Shown: positions 29,199-37,985 of the stretch, piece after piece
Numbering within the stretch: position 1 is the first letter of the stretch
Layout of the letters: every line of letters begins with the position of its first letter
Assembly (NCBI RefSeq): GCF_014863405.1
Contig: NZ_JACZZA010000002.1
Location: 124,001-188,000 of the forward strand
DNA: 64,000 nucleotides
From: Dyella acidiphila
GTDB lineage: Bacteria > Pseudomonadota > Gammaproteobacteria > Xanthomonadales > Rhodanobacteraceae
Direction: 5' to 3'
Notes under the pieces: model-generated
What the model was told of the DNA's origin: nothing
What the model saw: the letters and a program-made list of their open reading frames with translations, nothing else
Database searches by the model: none
Translations under genes and position numbers: made by a program

Positions 29199-29939
29199 AT
29201 GACACAGCGTACGGCATTGGTTACTGGCGGCACCGGCGGTATCGGCACCGCGATCGTGCGCTATCTGGCCAAGCAGGGGCATCGGGTCGCCACCAACTAC
29301 CGCGATGAAGCCAAGGCCGAGGCCTGGCGCCAGAAGATGGCGAAGGACGGTATCGAGGTGTGCATGGTGCCGGGCGACGTGGCCGATCCCACTTCCTGCG
29401 AAGACATGATCAATGCGGTCCATCACAAATGCGGCCCGGTGGACATCCTGGTCAACAACGCCGGCATCACCCGCGACACCACCTTCCACAAGATGACCTA
29501 CCAGCAGTGGATGGACGTGGTGAACACCAACCTCAACGCCTGCTTCAACGTCACCCGCCCGGTGATCGAAGACATGCGCACGCGCAAATGGGGCCGCATC
29601 GTGCAGATCAGCTCGATCAACGGCCAGAAAGGCCAGTACGGCCAGGCCAACTACGCGGCGGCCAAGGCCGGCATGCATGGCTTCACCATTTCGCTGGCGC
29701 AAGAAAATGCGCGTTTCGGCATCACGGTGAACACCGTTTCCCCCGGCTACGTGGCCACCGACATGGTGATGGCGGTACCGGAGGAAGTGCGCGAGAAGAT
29801 CGTGGTGCAGATTCCGGTGGGCCGCCTGGGCAAGCCGGAAGAAATCGCCCACGCGGTGGCGTTCTTCACCACCGATGAGGCCAGCTGGATCACCGGCGCC
29901 AATCTGGCCATCAACGGCGGCCACTACATGGGCTGGTAA
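29199..29939 (+). CDS. phbB: Acetoacetyl-CoA reductase (PhaB/FabG type)
   Basis: 246 residues from ATG 29199 (AAGGAG 8 nt upstream). NADPH motif TGGTGGIGTAIVRYL, NNAG at about 86-89, and catalytic Ser, Tyr and Lys in SSINGQKGQYGQANYAAAKAG. The sequence GGIGT...VATNYR and NGQKGQ are those of PhaB, which reduces acetoacetyl-CoA to 3-hydroxybutyryl-CoA for polyhydroxybutyrate. No phaC or phaA is adjacent, so a FabG-type role is possible. Confidence 0.88.
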   Translation: MTQRTALVTGGTGGIGTAIVRYLAKQGHRVATNYRDEAKAEAWRQKMAKDGIEVCMVPGDVADPTSCEDMINAVHHKCGPVDILVNNAGITRDTTFHKMTYQQWMDVVNTNLNACFNVTRPVIEDMRTRKWGRIVQISSINGQKGQYGQANYAAAKAGMHGFTISLAQENARFGITVNTVSPGYVATDMVMAVPEEVREKIVVQIPVGRLGKPEEIAHAVAFFTTDEASWITGANLAINGGHYMGW

Positions 29940-29959
29940 AGCCCCTGCTTTAGCAGTAG

Positions 29960-30000
29960 ATGAGCAGGGCCCGTCATCGCCGATGACGGGCCCTGCTCAT
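29960..30000. terminator. Long perfect hairpin between convergent genes
   Basis: 20-bp arms 29960-29979 and 29981-30000 with a single central base (ATGAGCAGGGCCCGTCATCG and complement). It lies between the reductase gene and tcdA, which converge. There is no T-run, but the stem is very strong. Confidence 0.7.
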
Positions 30001-30031
30001 TTCATGCCGGCCACGCGGCAGAAGCTGCGCC

Positions 30032-30841
30032 TCACTCGTCACGCGAAGGCTTGGCGCCTGTCTGCAGCACTTTCTCCAGCACCTTGCCCACGGCGGCAAA
30101 AGCAAAGGTGCCCGTGACATGCGTAGCCGCGCCAAGACCGCCGCCGCAGGCCAGATTCAAAGCATCACCGCCCGGCGGGCGCGTGCCGCACACAGTCCCA
30201 TCCGGCTGCGGGTACTGCACGTTCTGCAACGAGTACACCGCCGACACGCCGAAGTAGCGATCCGGATTGCGCGGAAAGCCGAAGTCTTGGCGAAGCTTTT
30301 TGCGGATCAGGCTGAACATCGCATCGTGCTCGGTGCGCGAAAGATCGCGCACCCGGATCTGGGTCGGATCGGTGCGGCCACCGGCCGAGCCCACCGTCAC
30401 CATCGGCAGTTTGCGTCGGCGGCACCAGGCGATCGCTTCCAGCTTGACGCGAAACGCGTCGCAGGCATCCAGCACCACGTCATAACCGCGATCCAGCAAC
30501 TCGTCCAAGCTTGAGGGCGTGAGAAAACGCTCGATCGCCTCCAACCGGATCGCCGGATTGATGGCATGCGCGCGTGACGCGATCACGCCGACTTTCGGCT
30601 TGCCATATTCGCCATCCAGCGCATGCAGCTGGCGATTGGTGTTGGAGACGCATACCTCGTCGGCGTCGATCAGGGTGAGCCGCCCGACGCCGGTGCGCGC
30701 CAGCGCCTCGGCGGCCCAGGAACCGACGCCACCGATACCGATCACGCACACATGCGCCTGCGCCAGCCGCGCCAGTGCGCCGGTGCCGTACAGGCGCTCG
30801 ATACCGTCGAAGCGATCGGCGGCCAGGTTGGAGCCGCTCAT
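30032..30841 (-). CDS. tcdA: tRNA threonylcarbamoyladenosine dehydratase
   Basis: 269 residues from ATG 30841 (MSGSNLAADRFDGIERLYG); longer starts are less conserved. It is an E1-like ThiF/MoeB fold: GIGGVGSWAAEALARTG nucleotide loop, ADEVCVSNTNRQ, and the active Cys region with GGGLGAATHVTGTFAF. It converts t6A in tRNA to the cyclic ct6A form. It is monocistronic and convergent with the reductase gene. Confidence 0.93.
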   Translation of the reverse strand: MSGSNLAADRFDGIERLYGTGALARLAQAHVCVIGIGGVGSWAAEALARTGVGRLTLIDADEVCVSNTNRQLHALDGEYGKPKVGVIASRAHAINPAIRLEAIERFLTPSSLDELLDRGYDVVLDACDAFRVKLEAIAWCRRRKLPMVTVGSAGGRTDPTQIRVRDLSRTEHDAMFSLIRKKLRQDFGFPRNPDRYFGVSAVYSLQNVQYPQPDGTVCGTRPPGGDALNLACGGGLGAATHVTGTFAFAAVGKVLEKVLQTGAKPSRDE

Positions 30842-30984
30842 GCCGCGCCAGCCGCAGCGATGGAAGGAAAACAGGGATGCACGCCGGGTCCAGGTCAAAA
30901 CAGTCCCGGCCATTTTAACCGCGCCGCACGGCCGCAAGACGGCTGCGCTATGCTCGGCCGCTCATCCGCCCTGGGAAGGAAGGT

Positions 30985-31380
30985 ATGGCAATGCGTGCAG
31001 CGCTCCTGATCGTGCTTGGACTGGCCATCGGCATCATCGGCACCGTGTTCACCATGCGGGCGCTGAGTGAGCGAAATCCCCTGCCGCACGCGGTGATGGT
31101 GACCATGGGTTTCCACCGCCACCAGTTGCAGCAGGCGGTCAAGGGGCAGCATTGCGATGCCGCCGCCAGCGTGGCGCAGCTGCAGCACATGCAGTTCACC
31201 GCCGGCGATATTGCCGCGGCGTTCCCGGATGCGCCGCAGCCCTTCCTCGACCTGGCCGGCCATCTGCGCTCCGCCCTGCAGAGTGCGGCGCAGGCGGCGC
31301 CGGCGGATTGCCCGGCACTGGTTGCGGCGCTCAAGCCGGTGGACCAGGTCTGCAAGGAATGCCACCAGCAGTACCGCTAG
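30985..31380 (+). CDS. Membrane-anchored c-type cytochrome with C-terminal heme site
   Basis: 131 residues: one N-terminal hydrophobic helix (about 5-24) acting as anchor or uncleaved signal, a helical soluble part with conserved HRHQLQQAVKGQHC, and the heme motif CKECH at 123-127, only four residues before the end. A C-terminal CxxCH in a four-helix protein is the cytochrome c-prime/c556 layout. The partner is unknown. Its stop overlaps the stop of the convergent transferase gene (CTAG). Confidence 0.7.
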   Translation: MAMRAALLIVLGLAIGIIGTVFTMRALSERNPLPHAVMVTMGFHRHQLQQAVKGQHCDAAASVAQLQHMQFTAGDIAAAFPDAPQPFLDLAGHLRSALQSAAQAAPADCPALVAALKPVDQVCKECHQQYR

Positions 31381-32918
31381 TTGGCGACGGCATCCTCGGG
31401 CGCGGGAAACATCAGGATGGTGATTTCCTTGCCCTGCGGGATTTCCACCGCCGGTGAACCCAGCGCCGCCATGCGGCTCTTGAAGGCGGCCAGTTCCTCG
31501 CGCTCGCCCAGGGCCGAGCGGCCGTTCACGGCCCAGATGCGACCGCCCTGCTTCCAGCGCGCCATCGCCTGATCGAGCTGCGACGTGACCACCGCATTGG
31601 CCTGGATCGGTGTGCTGTTCCTTGGCTGCAGTACCGCCAGCATGGTCGGTGCATTCGGATCGGCGGTGAAGACGGTGTCGCCCGGCCGCACGTTGGCAGC
31701 CAGCGTCGCGGCCGCCATATCCCAGCGCGGCTTCGTCTCCACCCGGTAGACCGGGCCCAGGTTGACCGCGCCCATCAGGAACAAGGCGGTGATGGCGACC
31801 GGCAGGGTACGCCGCGGCAGTGCCGCCACACCCAGACCAACCAGCACAAAGAACGGCACCGCGCTCCACAGGATGTAGCGCGGCAGCAGCATGGATTTGA
31901 ACAGCGAGATACTCAAGATCAGCACCGGCAGCACCAGCACGCCGAGCAGCAGCACGCGCCCTTCCAGCCGGTGGCGCACGCGGAACAATCCGGCGCATGC
32001 AGCCAGCGCCACCATCGCGCCCAGCACTGGCACGGCGGTATGCAGCAGGTCGAACTTCACCACCGCCGTCATGCGCATCAGGTAGACGCTGCCGGTAACC
32101 ACCCACAGATGCTGCCAGCTCAGCTCGGGAATCCAGTTGAAGTTTTGCAACATATGGCCCCTGCTGGCGGTGAGGATCTCGCCATAGAAAGGCACGCAGC
32201 ACAGGGTGATCGCGGCCGCGCTGAGCAGCCAGTTGCGGCGAAACGCGTCGCGCAGCGGCGATGCGCTGGCGTGCAGGCGATACCACACCAGCAACAGTGA
32301 CAGGTTGGACGCCAGCAGCCACGGGGCCGCATCGCCGAGCACATCCAGCGCGCCGATCGAGCCCAGCACATAGCTGCCCCAGCCCCAGCGCTCCGCCCCT
32401 TGCTGCCGCAGGTCGAGCGAGGCGCGTGCCGGATCCTGTGCCAGGCGCAACAAACCCCACAACGCCACCGCAATCAGCAAGGTAACCAGGGTGTAGGAGC
32501 GCGCCTCCTGGCCGTACTGCACCTGCAAGGGCGACAGCGCCATCAGCAAGCCTGCAACCAAACCCGCGCTGCGTCCGCCGATGCGCCGCGCCATGGCGAA
32601 TACCACGCCCGCCGACATCGCGCCGAACAGCGCCGAGGGAATGCGCAACCAGGCGTCGCCGCTATGGGCGAACTGGGAAATCAGCTGCAGCAGCAGGAAG
32701 TAGGTGGGCATGTGACGGTTGGTGAAGCTGTCACTGATCAGCCCATTCACGCCCAGATGAATGCGCTGCGAGGTCAACGCTTCGTCCAGCCAGAACGGCT
32801 GGTGGTCGATGCGGAACAGACGCACGAGCAGGCCGAGCAACAGGATCGCCGCCAGCCAGGCGATATCGCCCTTCGACCAGATTTCATTACATGTGCGGAT
32901 AGTGCGATCAGCCGCCAT
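31377..32918 (-). CDS. GT39/ArnT-like polytopic glycosyltransferase
   Basis: About 513 residues from ATG 32918; ATG 32939 is equally open and neither has a good ribosome site. The N-terminal first loop contains PFWLDEALTSQR (acidic Asp-Glu, as in GT-C enzymes), followed by the tract SPLQVQYGQEARSYTL typical of the DUF2029/GT39 group. At least ten membrane helices follow, then a C-terminal periplasmic domain. Such enzymes move sugars from polyprenyl phosphate to lipids or proteins on the periplasmic side. Donor and acceptor unknown. Confidence 0.82.
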   Translation of the reverse strand: MAADRTIRTCNEIWSKGDIAWLAAILLLGLLVRLFRIDHQPFWLDEALTSQRIHLGVNGLISDSFTNRHMPTYFLLLQLISQFAHSGDAWLRIPSALFGAMSAGVVFAMARRIGGRSAGLVAGLLMALSPLQVQYGQEARSYTLVTLLIAVALWGLLRLAQDPARASLDLRQQGAERWGWGSYVLGSIGALDVLGDAAPWLLASNLSLLLVWYRLHASASPLRDAFRRNWLLSAAAITLCCVPFYGEILTASRGHMLQNFNWIPELSWQHLWVVTGSVYLMRMTAVVKFDLLHTAVPVLGAMVALAACAGLFRVRHRLEGRVLLLGVLVLPVLILSISLFKSMLLPRYILWSAVPFFVLVGLGVAALPRRTLPVAITALFLMGAVNLGPVYRVETKPRWDMAAATLAANVRPGDTVFTADPNAPTMLAVLQPRNSTPIQANAVVTSQLDQAMARWKQGGRIWAVNGRSALGEREELAAFKSRMAALGSPAVEIPQGKEITILMFPAPEDAVAN

Positions 32919-33112
32919 AAAGCACTCAGACAGTGGCATCCATCATGTTCATCGCGATCGCTCTATACACATGCGTCACGCGATGGCTGGGGTCATTCCT
33001 CGACGTGCCGGTCCAACGATCCATCTCGACTGGAGACGTGGAATCTAACGCGAAGCAGCGAAATTGGTTGTCAGCTCTTTATGACAGGTTGTTGCGCGTT
33101 CAGTCGTAGTAC

Positions 33113-33148
33113 GCAAAAAAAATCGGACTGCCCCGGCAGCCCGATTTT
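33113..33148 (-). terminator. Terminator downstream of the Mpo1-like gene
   Basis: AATCGG-A-CTGCC-CC-GGCAG-C-CCGATT stem (33121-33146) followed on the minus strand by eight Us. The surrounding 32.94-33.24 kb holds nothing else recognisable apart from the transferase promoter. Confidence 0.8.
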
Positions 33149-33243
33149 CTCGCGTTTATGGCGCGCGATGTGAATCGCAAATATGTCAGTTTTGTGTCGG
33201 GCGAACCGCTGTGTGAATCGCCGCTTGCGGCAAACCTACGGCA

Positions 33244-33546
33244 TCAAATTTTTACTTTTCCGCGCAACACATCCCAATACATCACCCAATCGCCCATCAG
33301 GCTGTACAGCGGATGGCGAAAAGTTGCCGGGCGATTTTTCTCGAATACGAAATGACCGATCCAGGCGAAACCGTAACCGACTACCGGCGCCAGCCACAGC
33401 CACGCCAGCCGCCCCGACAGCAAGGCGAACAGCACGATCAGTACCACCAGCGAACTGCCGATGAAGTGCAGGCGCCGGCAACGGCGATCGCGGTGCTCGT
33501 TGAGGTAATAGGGATAAAAATCGTGGAAGCTGGCGAACGAGGACAC
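33244..33546 (-). CDS. Mpo1-like (DUF962) membrane protein
   Basis: 100 residues from GTG 33546, chosen because GGAGG lies 7-8 nt upstream and because the conserved part begins FHDFYPYYLNEHRDRRCRRLHFIG. Two to four short hydrophobic segments, then the conserved end HFVFEKNRPATFRHPLYSLMGDW. Yeast Mpo1 is a dioxygenase of 2-hydroxy fatty acids; the His residues (NEHR, RRLHF, GHF) fit an iron site, but activity in bacteria is inferred. Confidence 0.85.
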   Translation of the reverse strand: MSSFASFHDFYPYYLNEHRDRRCRRLHFIGSSLVVLIVLFALLSGRLAWLWLAPVVGYGFAWIGHFVFEKNRPATFRHPLYSLMGDWVMYWDVLRGKVKI

Positions 33547-33604
33547 GGGCGCACCTCCGAAACATGACGCGCCCAGCCTAGCCCCAATGTCGTGGCGGCG
33601 CACG

Positions 33605-34480
33605 TCAGGCGGGCAGCGGGATGAACTCCTGCTCGTCGCCGGCCACTTTGTCGAAACGCTGCGCCAGCCAGTCCGCCTTGGCCTGCTCGATCCGCTCGCG
33701 CGAACTGGAAACGAAGTTCCACCACAGATGGCGTTCGCCATCCAGCGGCGCGCCGCCGAACAGCATCACCCGGCTCGCCTGCTTTGCACGCACGACCGGG
33801 GCCGATGCACCCGCCTGCACGGCCATCTGTGTCGCGCCCAGGCTCACGTCGCCCCAGCTCACTTCGCCCTCGACCACATGCACACCGCGTTCGGCATGCT
33901 CCTGCGGCAAGGCCAGTTCGGCACCCGCCGCCAGGCGCGCCTCGATAAAGAACATCGGCGCGAACACCTTCACCGGCGATTGCTGGCCATAGGCCGTGCC
34001 GGCAATCAGCACCAGCTCGGCGCCGTCCTGGCGGATATGCGGCAGGCTGGCCGCATCGTGGTGATGAAATTCCGGCGCTACTTCTTCATCGACCTGCGGC
34101 AGCGCCACCCAGACCTGGATGCCGTGCATGCGCTGTCCATCGCGGCGCGCATCCGGCGGCGTGCGCTCGGAGTGCACGATGCCGCGCCCGGCCGTCATCC
34201 AGTTCACCGCGCCGGGCGTGATGTCGGCCAAACTGCCGAGGCTGTCGCGATGACGAATGCTGCCTTCGAACAGCCACGTTACCGTCGCCAGCCCGATATG
34301 CGGATGCGGCCGCACATCCATGCCCGTGCCGGGTGCGAACACCGCCGGCCCCATATGGTCGTAGAACACGAATGGCCCGACATGGCGCGCCAGCAGCACT
34401 GGCAGCAGGCGGCGCACCACGAAGCCGTCGCCCAGGTCATGCTGGCGGGCGTTTTCGATCAGGGCGGGTTGGGATTGCAC
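33605..34480 (-). CDS. Pirin-family bicupin protein
   Basis: 291 residues from a GTG at 34480 with AAGGAG 7 nt upstream. The N-terminal cupin carries the metal site RPHPHIGLATVTWLFEG and HSE in RGIVHSERT; the C-terminal cupin is less conserved. Bacterial pirins act as quercetinase-like dioxygenases or as regulators. It follows the namA-type gene by 11 nt, so the two are likely co-transcribed. Confidence 0.9.
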   Translation of the reverse strand: MQSQPALIENARQHDLGDGFVVRRLLPVLLARHVGPFVFYDHMGPAVFAPGTGMDVRPHPHIGLATVTWLFEGSIRHRDSLGSLADITPGAVNWMTAGRGIVHSERTPPDARRDGQRMHGIQVWVALPQVDEEVAPEFHHHDAASLPHIRQDGAELVLIAGTAYGQQSPVKVFAPMFFIEARLAAGAELALPQEHAERGVHVVEGEVSWGDVSLGATQMAVQAGASAPVVRAKQASRVMLFGGAPLDGERHLWWNFVSSSRERIEQAKADWLAQRFDKVAGDEQEFIPLPA

Positions 34481-34491
34481 GGTGTGTCTCC

Positions 34492-35550
34492 TTACCAGGC
34501 GCGCTGATATTGCTCTGGCGCAACGATGCTTGCACCCAGTTCCTGCGCGGCGCGCCGCGGGAAATACGGATCGCGCAAACTGGCGCGGGCGATCAGCACT
34601 ACCTCGGCCGCGCCGCCGGCAATGATGCCGTCGGCCTGCGCGGGTTCAGTGATCAAACCGACGGCGCCGGTAGCCATGCCCGTTTCCTGGCGAATGCGCG
34701 CTGCAAACGGCACCTGATAACCGGGGCCGACGGGAATCTTTACGTGCGGCACCAGACCGCCGCTGGATACATCGACCAGGTCCACGCCCAGCGCCTGCAG
34801 TTCGCCGGCAAGCCGCACGCTCTCGTCGATATCCCAGCCGCCCTCGCTCCAGTCCGTAGCGGAAATACGCAGCCAGAGCGGCAGCTCGGCCGGCCACACT
34901 TCACGCACCGCCACGATCACTTCGCGCAGCAGACGCGTGCGGTTTTCGAAGCTGCCGCCGTAGGCATCGGTGCGCTGGTTGCTCAGCGGCGACAGGAATT
35001 GATGCAGTAGATAACCGTGCGCGCCATGCAGCTCGATCAGCTTGAAGCCGGCCTGCAGCGCACGCACCGCGGCCGCGCGAAAATCCGCAATCACTTTGCG
35101 GATGCCCTCGGCATCCAGTCCCTGCGGCACGTGCCAGTCATGCTCGAACGGAAGCGCGGACGGTGCCACGGTTTGCCAGGCCCCCTGGTCTGCCGGCAGC
35201 GAACCGCCGCCTTCCCATGGCCGCCACACACTGGCCTTGCGGCCCGCATGCGCCAATTGCACGCCGGGTACGGCGCCATGGGCGGCGATGAAAGCGGTAA
35301 TCGGCTTCCAGGCTTCCAACTGGGCTTCGTTCCAGATGCCGGTGTCTTGGGCGGAAATGCGCCCTTCCGGCGATACCGCCGTGGCTTCACTGATCACCGC
35401 GCCCGCACCGCCCACCGCGCGGCTGCCCAGATGCACCAGATGCCAGTGGTCCGGTACGCCGTCTGTGGCCGAGTACTGGCACATCGGCGATACCACGATG
35501 CGGTTGCGCAAGCTGATGCTGCGTTGCTGGTAGGGTTCGAACAGTTTCAT
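34492..35550 (-). CDS. namA: Old yellow enzyme, NADPH dehydrogenase (NamA/YqjM/XenA type)
   Basis: 352 residues. FMN-binding TIM barrel with SPMCQYSATDG (Cys24, the YqjM/XenA-class redox-sensing Cys), HGAHGYLLHQFLSPLSNQR (His pair for substrate phenolate or carbonyl), and NRTRLLREV. It reduces activated C=C bonds and nitro compounds, likely in electrophile detoxification. The next gene is pirin. Confidence 0.92.
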   Translation of the reverse strand: MKLFEPYQQRSISLRNRIVVSPMCQYSATDGVPDHWHLVHLGSRAVGGAGAVISEATAVSPEGRISAQDTGIWNEAQLEAWKPITAFIAAHGAVPGVQLAHAGRKASVWRPWEGGGSLPADQGAWQTVAPSALPFEHDWHVPQGLDAEGIRKVIADFRAAAVRALQAGFKLIELHGAHGYLLHQFLSPLSNQRTDAYGGSFENRTRLLREVIVAVREVWPAELPLWLRISATDWSEGGWDIDESVRLAGELQALGVDLVDVSSGGLVPHVKIPVGPGYQVPFAARIRQETGMATGAVGLITEPAQADGIIAGGAAEVVLIARASLRDPYFPRRAAQELGASIVAPEQYQRAW

Positions 35551-35614
35551 GCGCGTCCACCGTAGGTTGAAGCGGTGCAGATGGCGGCGAACCGCCCGCG
35601 ATCAAGTGCGTGCC

Positions 35615-36508
35615 TCAGGCCGTGCGCGAAGCTTCTTCCATCCACACGGCCAACTGCGCGGCCAACGCGGCCGGCGTTTTCATCCAGCTGAAATGGTCGG
35701 CACGCTGGCCGGCCAGCTGCTGCGAACTCACCACCGCGGTTTGCGCCCTCGCCTTAGGCATCAGGCCGAGCAGCCACGCCAGGGATGCGGGCGGCACCAG
35801 CCAATCCTCCTGCAGCCGCAGCGCAAGCACCGGCAGCGTCAGGCTGGCGAGGCAGGCGTTGAAATCCACGGCCATGCCATCCGCGGAGTAACGGCCGCTG
35901 CGGCCACTGCGCGACCAGTCGGCAATCACCCCGCGCGCCTCATTGCCGCCAAAACCGATGCGGCGCCCGGGCAGATAACCCATCAGCGCAGCAAGCGGAT
36001 TCGCCAGCGCATACGCCACAAGCAGCAGCAGGCTGAAAGGAAAGCGCCGCCAATACGGCGCGCCACTGGCGATAAGAGCAATTCCCGCCACCTGCTGCGG
36101 ATGCAGCCCTGCATACAGGCAGGACAACTGCCCGCCCAGGCTATGGCCGCCCAGCCACAAGGTTGCCTGCGGCCAACGGGCCCTGGCAGCTTCGACCCCA
36201 GCGGGGATATCGGCCTCCAGCAATTGGCGGTAGCCCCAATCGCAGGCCTTTCCGGCACGGCGATCGCTGGAACCGATGCCGCGCCATTCGTGCAGCGCCA
36301 TCGCCATGCCCCGTGCCGCCAAGGCTTCGGCCAATGGCAAATAGTGCTTGGCCGGCACACCCATGGCCGGCAGCCAATAAAGTATTTGCCGTGGTTCGCT
36401 CGCAGGCCGGACCACGATCAGTTCGCTGCGCGCACCATCGCGGGCAACAACCGGCACAACCACACTGGCAGCCGCAACAGTGGCGGACGAATCAAGGGAT
36501 GCAGACAT
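35615..36508 (-). CDS. Alpha/beta hydrolase
   Basis: 297 residues. Nucleophile elbow GHSLGG (Ser123), preceding HEWRGIGSSDRR, late Asp in QEDWLVPP and His in QRADHFSWM. No signal peptide. Esterase or lipase-like; the substrate cannot be told. It lies downstream of the cold-shock terminator and upstream of namA by 64 nt. Confidence 0.88.
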   Translation of the reverse strand: MSASLDSSATVAAASVVVPVVARDGARSELIVVRPASEPRQILYWLPAMGVPAKHYLPLAEALAARGMAMALHEWRGIGSSDRRAGKACDWGYRQLLEADIPAGVEAARARWPQATLWLGGHSLGGQLSCLYAGLHPQQVAGIALIASGAPYWRRFPFSLLLLVAYALANPLAALMGYLPGRRIGFGGNEARGVIADWSRSGRSGRYSADGMAVDFNACLASLTLPVLALRLQEDWLVPPASLAWLLGLMPKARAQTAVVSSQQLAGQRADHFSWMKTPAALAAQLAVWMEEASRTA

Positions 36509-36542
36509 CCGCGCAGGTTAGCCAATGCCTATGACAGATACA

Positions 36543-36568
36543 AAAAGGCCGGCATTCGCCGGCCTTTT
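36543..36568 (-). terminator. Terminator of the first cold-shock gene
   Basis: AAAAGGCCGGC (36543-36553) / GCCGGCCTTTT (36558-36568) with loop ATTC, 20 nt after the stop. Confidence 0.85.
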
Positions 36569-36589
36569 CTTCGATGATTTGAACCAGGC

Positions 36590-36799
36590 TCAAGCTGGAG
36601 TCACTTCATCAGCCTGCAGGCCCTTCTGGCCTTGCACCACCTTGAAGCTCACCTTCTGCCCCTCTTTCAGGCTCTTGAAGCCGTTGCCCTGGATTGCACG
36701 AAAGTGCACGAACACATCCGGGCCATTCGAGCGGCTGATGAAGCCAAAACCTTTGGCGTCATTGAACCACTTTACTGTGCCTTCCTCACGGTCCGACAT
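36590..36799 (-). CDS. Cold-shock domain protein (CspA family), copy 1
   Basis: 69 residues. RNP1 KGFGFIS and RNP2 DVFVHFRAI are intact. It binds single-stranded nucleic acid and melts RNA structure. GGAG lies 6 nt before the ATG. It is 90% or more identical to copy 2 at 37083-37292 (differences such as REEGT/RQIGT, RSNG/RDNG, SLKEG/SLQEG, VTPA/VMAA), so the two arose by tandem duplication. Confidence 0.95.
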   Translation of the reverse strand: MSDREEGTVKWFNDAKGFGFISRSNGPDVFVHFRAIQGNGFKSLKEGQKVSFKVVQGQKGLQADEVTPA

Positions 36800-36864
36800 A
36801 ACTCACTCCGTTCTAGCGTTTGACTCTGAGACCAGTCGACCCACCCGAGCCGACGGCTTACTGG
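36800..36864 (-). promoter_or_regulatory. Leader of cold-shock copy 1, with element shared with copy 2
   Basis: CCAGTAAGCCG on the minus strand (36864-36854) plus a GGTGGGTCGACT-like part (around 36845-36834) recur at a similar distance in the copy 2 leader. It lies about 55-65 nt before the start codon, where a 5' UTR is expected. Confidence 0.5.
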
Positions 36865-37032
36865 GTTTGCCTAGATTCGAGTGGAGCCTTGCGGACAGGG
36901 GCCGCATTGCGGACACGCGTACTACTGAGCAGACACAGTGAAGACAGCATAGTGATTTTCGAAAATCGATATGTGATGGAAAATTCACGTTTGGAATGAC
37001 AATGGAAACTGCTTCCAAAATGGCCGGAAATA

Positions 37033-37061
37033 AAAAAGCCGGGCATTAAGCCCGGCTTTTT
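37033..37061 (-). terminator. Terminator of the second cold-shock gene
   Basis: AAAAAGCCGGGC (37033-37044) / GCCCGGCTTTTT (37050-37061). A perfect stem, then Us on the minus strand. Confidence 0.85.
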
Positions 37062-37082
37062 AAATCGATCTTAATAGACCGA

Positions 37083-37292
37083 TTAGGCTGCCATCACTTC
37101 ATCAGCCTGCAGGCCCTTCTGGCCCTGCACAACCTTGAAGCTGACCTTCTGGCCTTCCTGCAGGCTCTTGAAGCCATTGCCCTGGATCGCGCGGAAATGC
37201 ACGAAAACATCCGGGCCATTGTCGCGGCTGATAAAGCCGAAACCCTTGGCATCGTTGAACCACTTGACGGTACCGATCTGACGATCAGACAT
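37083..37292 (-). CDS. Cold-shock domain protein (CspA family), copy 2
   Basis: 69 residues from ATG 37292 (GGAG 8 nt upstream); an in-frame ATG at 37301 is less likely. RNP1 KGFGFIS and RNP2 DVFVHFRAI. Each copy has its own promoter region and terminator, so they are independently expressed paralogues. Confidence 0.95.
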   Translation of the reverse strand: MSDRQIGTVKWFNDAKGFGFISRDNGPDVFVHFRAIQGNGFKSLQEGQKVSFKVVQGQKGLQADEVMAA

Positions 37293-37364
37293 GTAACACA
37301 CTCCAAAACACTAGGTTTTTCAAAAACAAATAGACTCGACCACCACACGGGGCCGGCTTACTGG
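37293..37364 (-). promoter_or_regulatory. Leader of cold-shock copy 2, with shared element
   Basis: CCAGTAAGCCG (37364-37354 on the minus strand) followed by a GTGGTGGTCGAGT stretch (around 37344-37332), matching the copy 1 leader; the parts closer to the start codon are not similar. Upstream (37365-37577) nothing else is recognised. Confidence 0.5.
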
Positions 37365-37577
37365 TGTGCAAAGGAAAACCCTAGGGGGGTGAGCGATGAG
37401 GCAGATCGTAATCGGCTGCATCGGGTCACGTGACTCTGGTGACCCCGGCAAACACAGTCCCAACATGATAACCGCAAATGCCCGCACAAGGCGAACTGCT
37501 TATTCAGCTAAAGAAGGGACTGCGCAAAGACGGGCTATGCTTGCGCCCTCATTGACGCATGAAAAGAGTATTCATCC

Positions 37578-37985
37578 ATGAGCAAGGCCAGCAGGACGGG
37601 TTTCTTTCGGCGAGCTTACATGCCGGCGGGGCTGTGCCTGCTGCTCGGACTGCTCGGCGGTTGCAGCCATGCGACGCGCAAGACGGTCCCGCCCCCGGCC
37701 ACGCCGCAGGCGGTGGATATCGGCATCCCCGCCTGCAATGCCTATCTGAACCGCTATCTGGCCTGCCATCGCGCAGCGCATATCTTCCCCGCCGACAGCC
37801 TGCAAAGCCATTACCAGGCCATGCTGGCCAGCCTGCAACAGAGCGCGGCCGATCCGCAGGTACATCCCTATCTGGCGGCGCGCTGCATCGATATGCGCCA
37901 GCAGCTCGATGCCGCACTGCAAGGCCGCTCCTGCACGGACGCGCAGGCGGCCCATTCAGCCGCGCCAGCAAGCACGCAGCGCTGA
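37578..37985 (+). CDS. Small lipoprotein, function unknown
   Basis: 135 residues. Basic N-terminus, hydrophobic helix and lipobox LLGGC (Cys29), so a type II signal peptide. The mature part has conserved-looking Cys pairs (IPACNAYLNRYLACH, ARCIDM, SCTD), suggesting disulfides in the periplasm. It overlaps the convergent DNA glycosylase gene by 30 nt at the 3' end. I do not recognise the family. Confidence 0.7.
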   Translation: MSKASRTGFFRRAYMPAGLCLLLGLLGGCSHATRKTVPPPATPQAVDIGIPACNAYLNRYLACHRAAHIFPADSLQSHYQAMLASLQQSAADPQVHPYLAARCIDMRQQLDAALQGRSCTDAQAAHSAAPASTQR

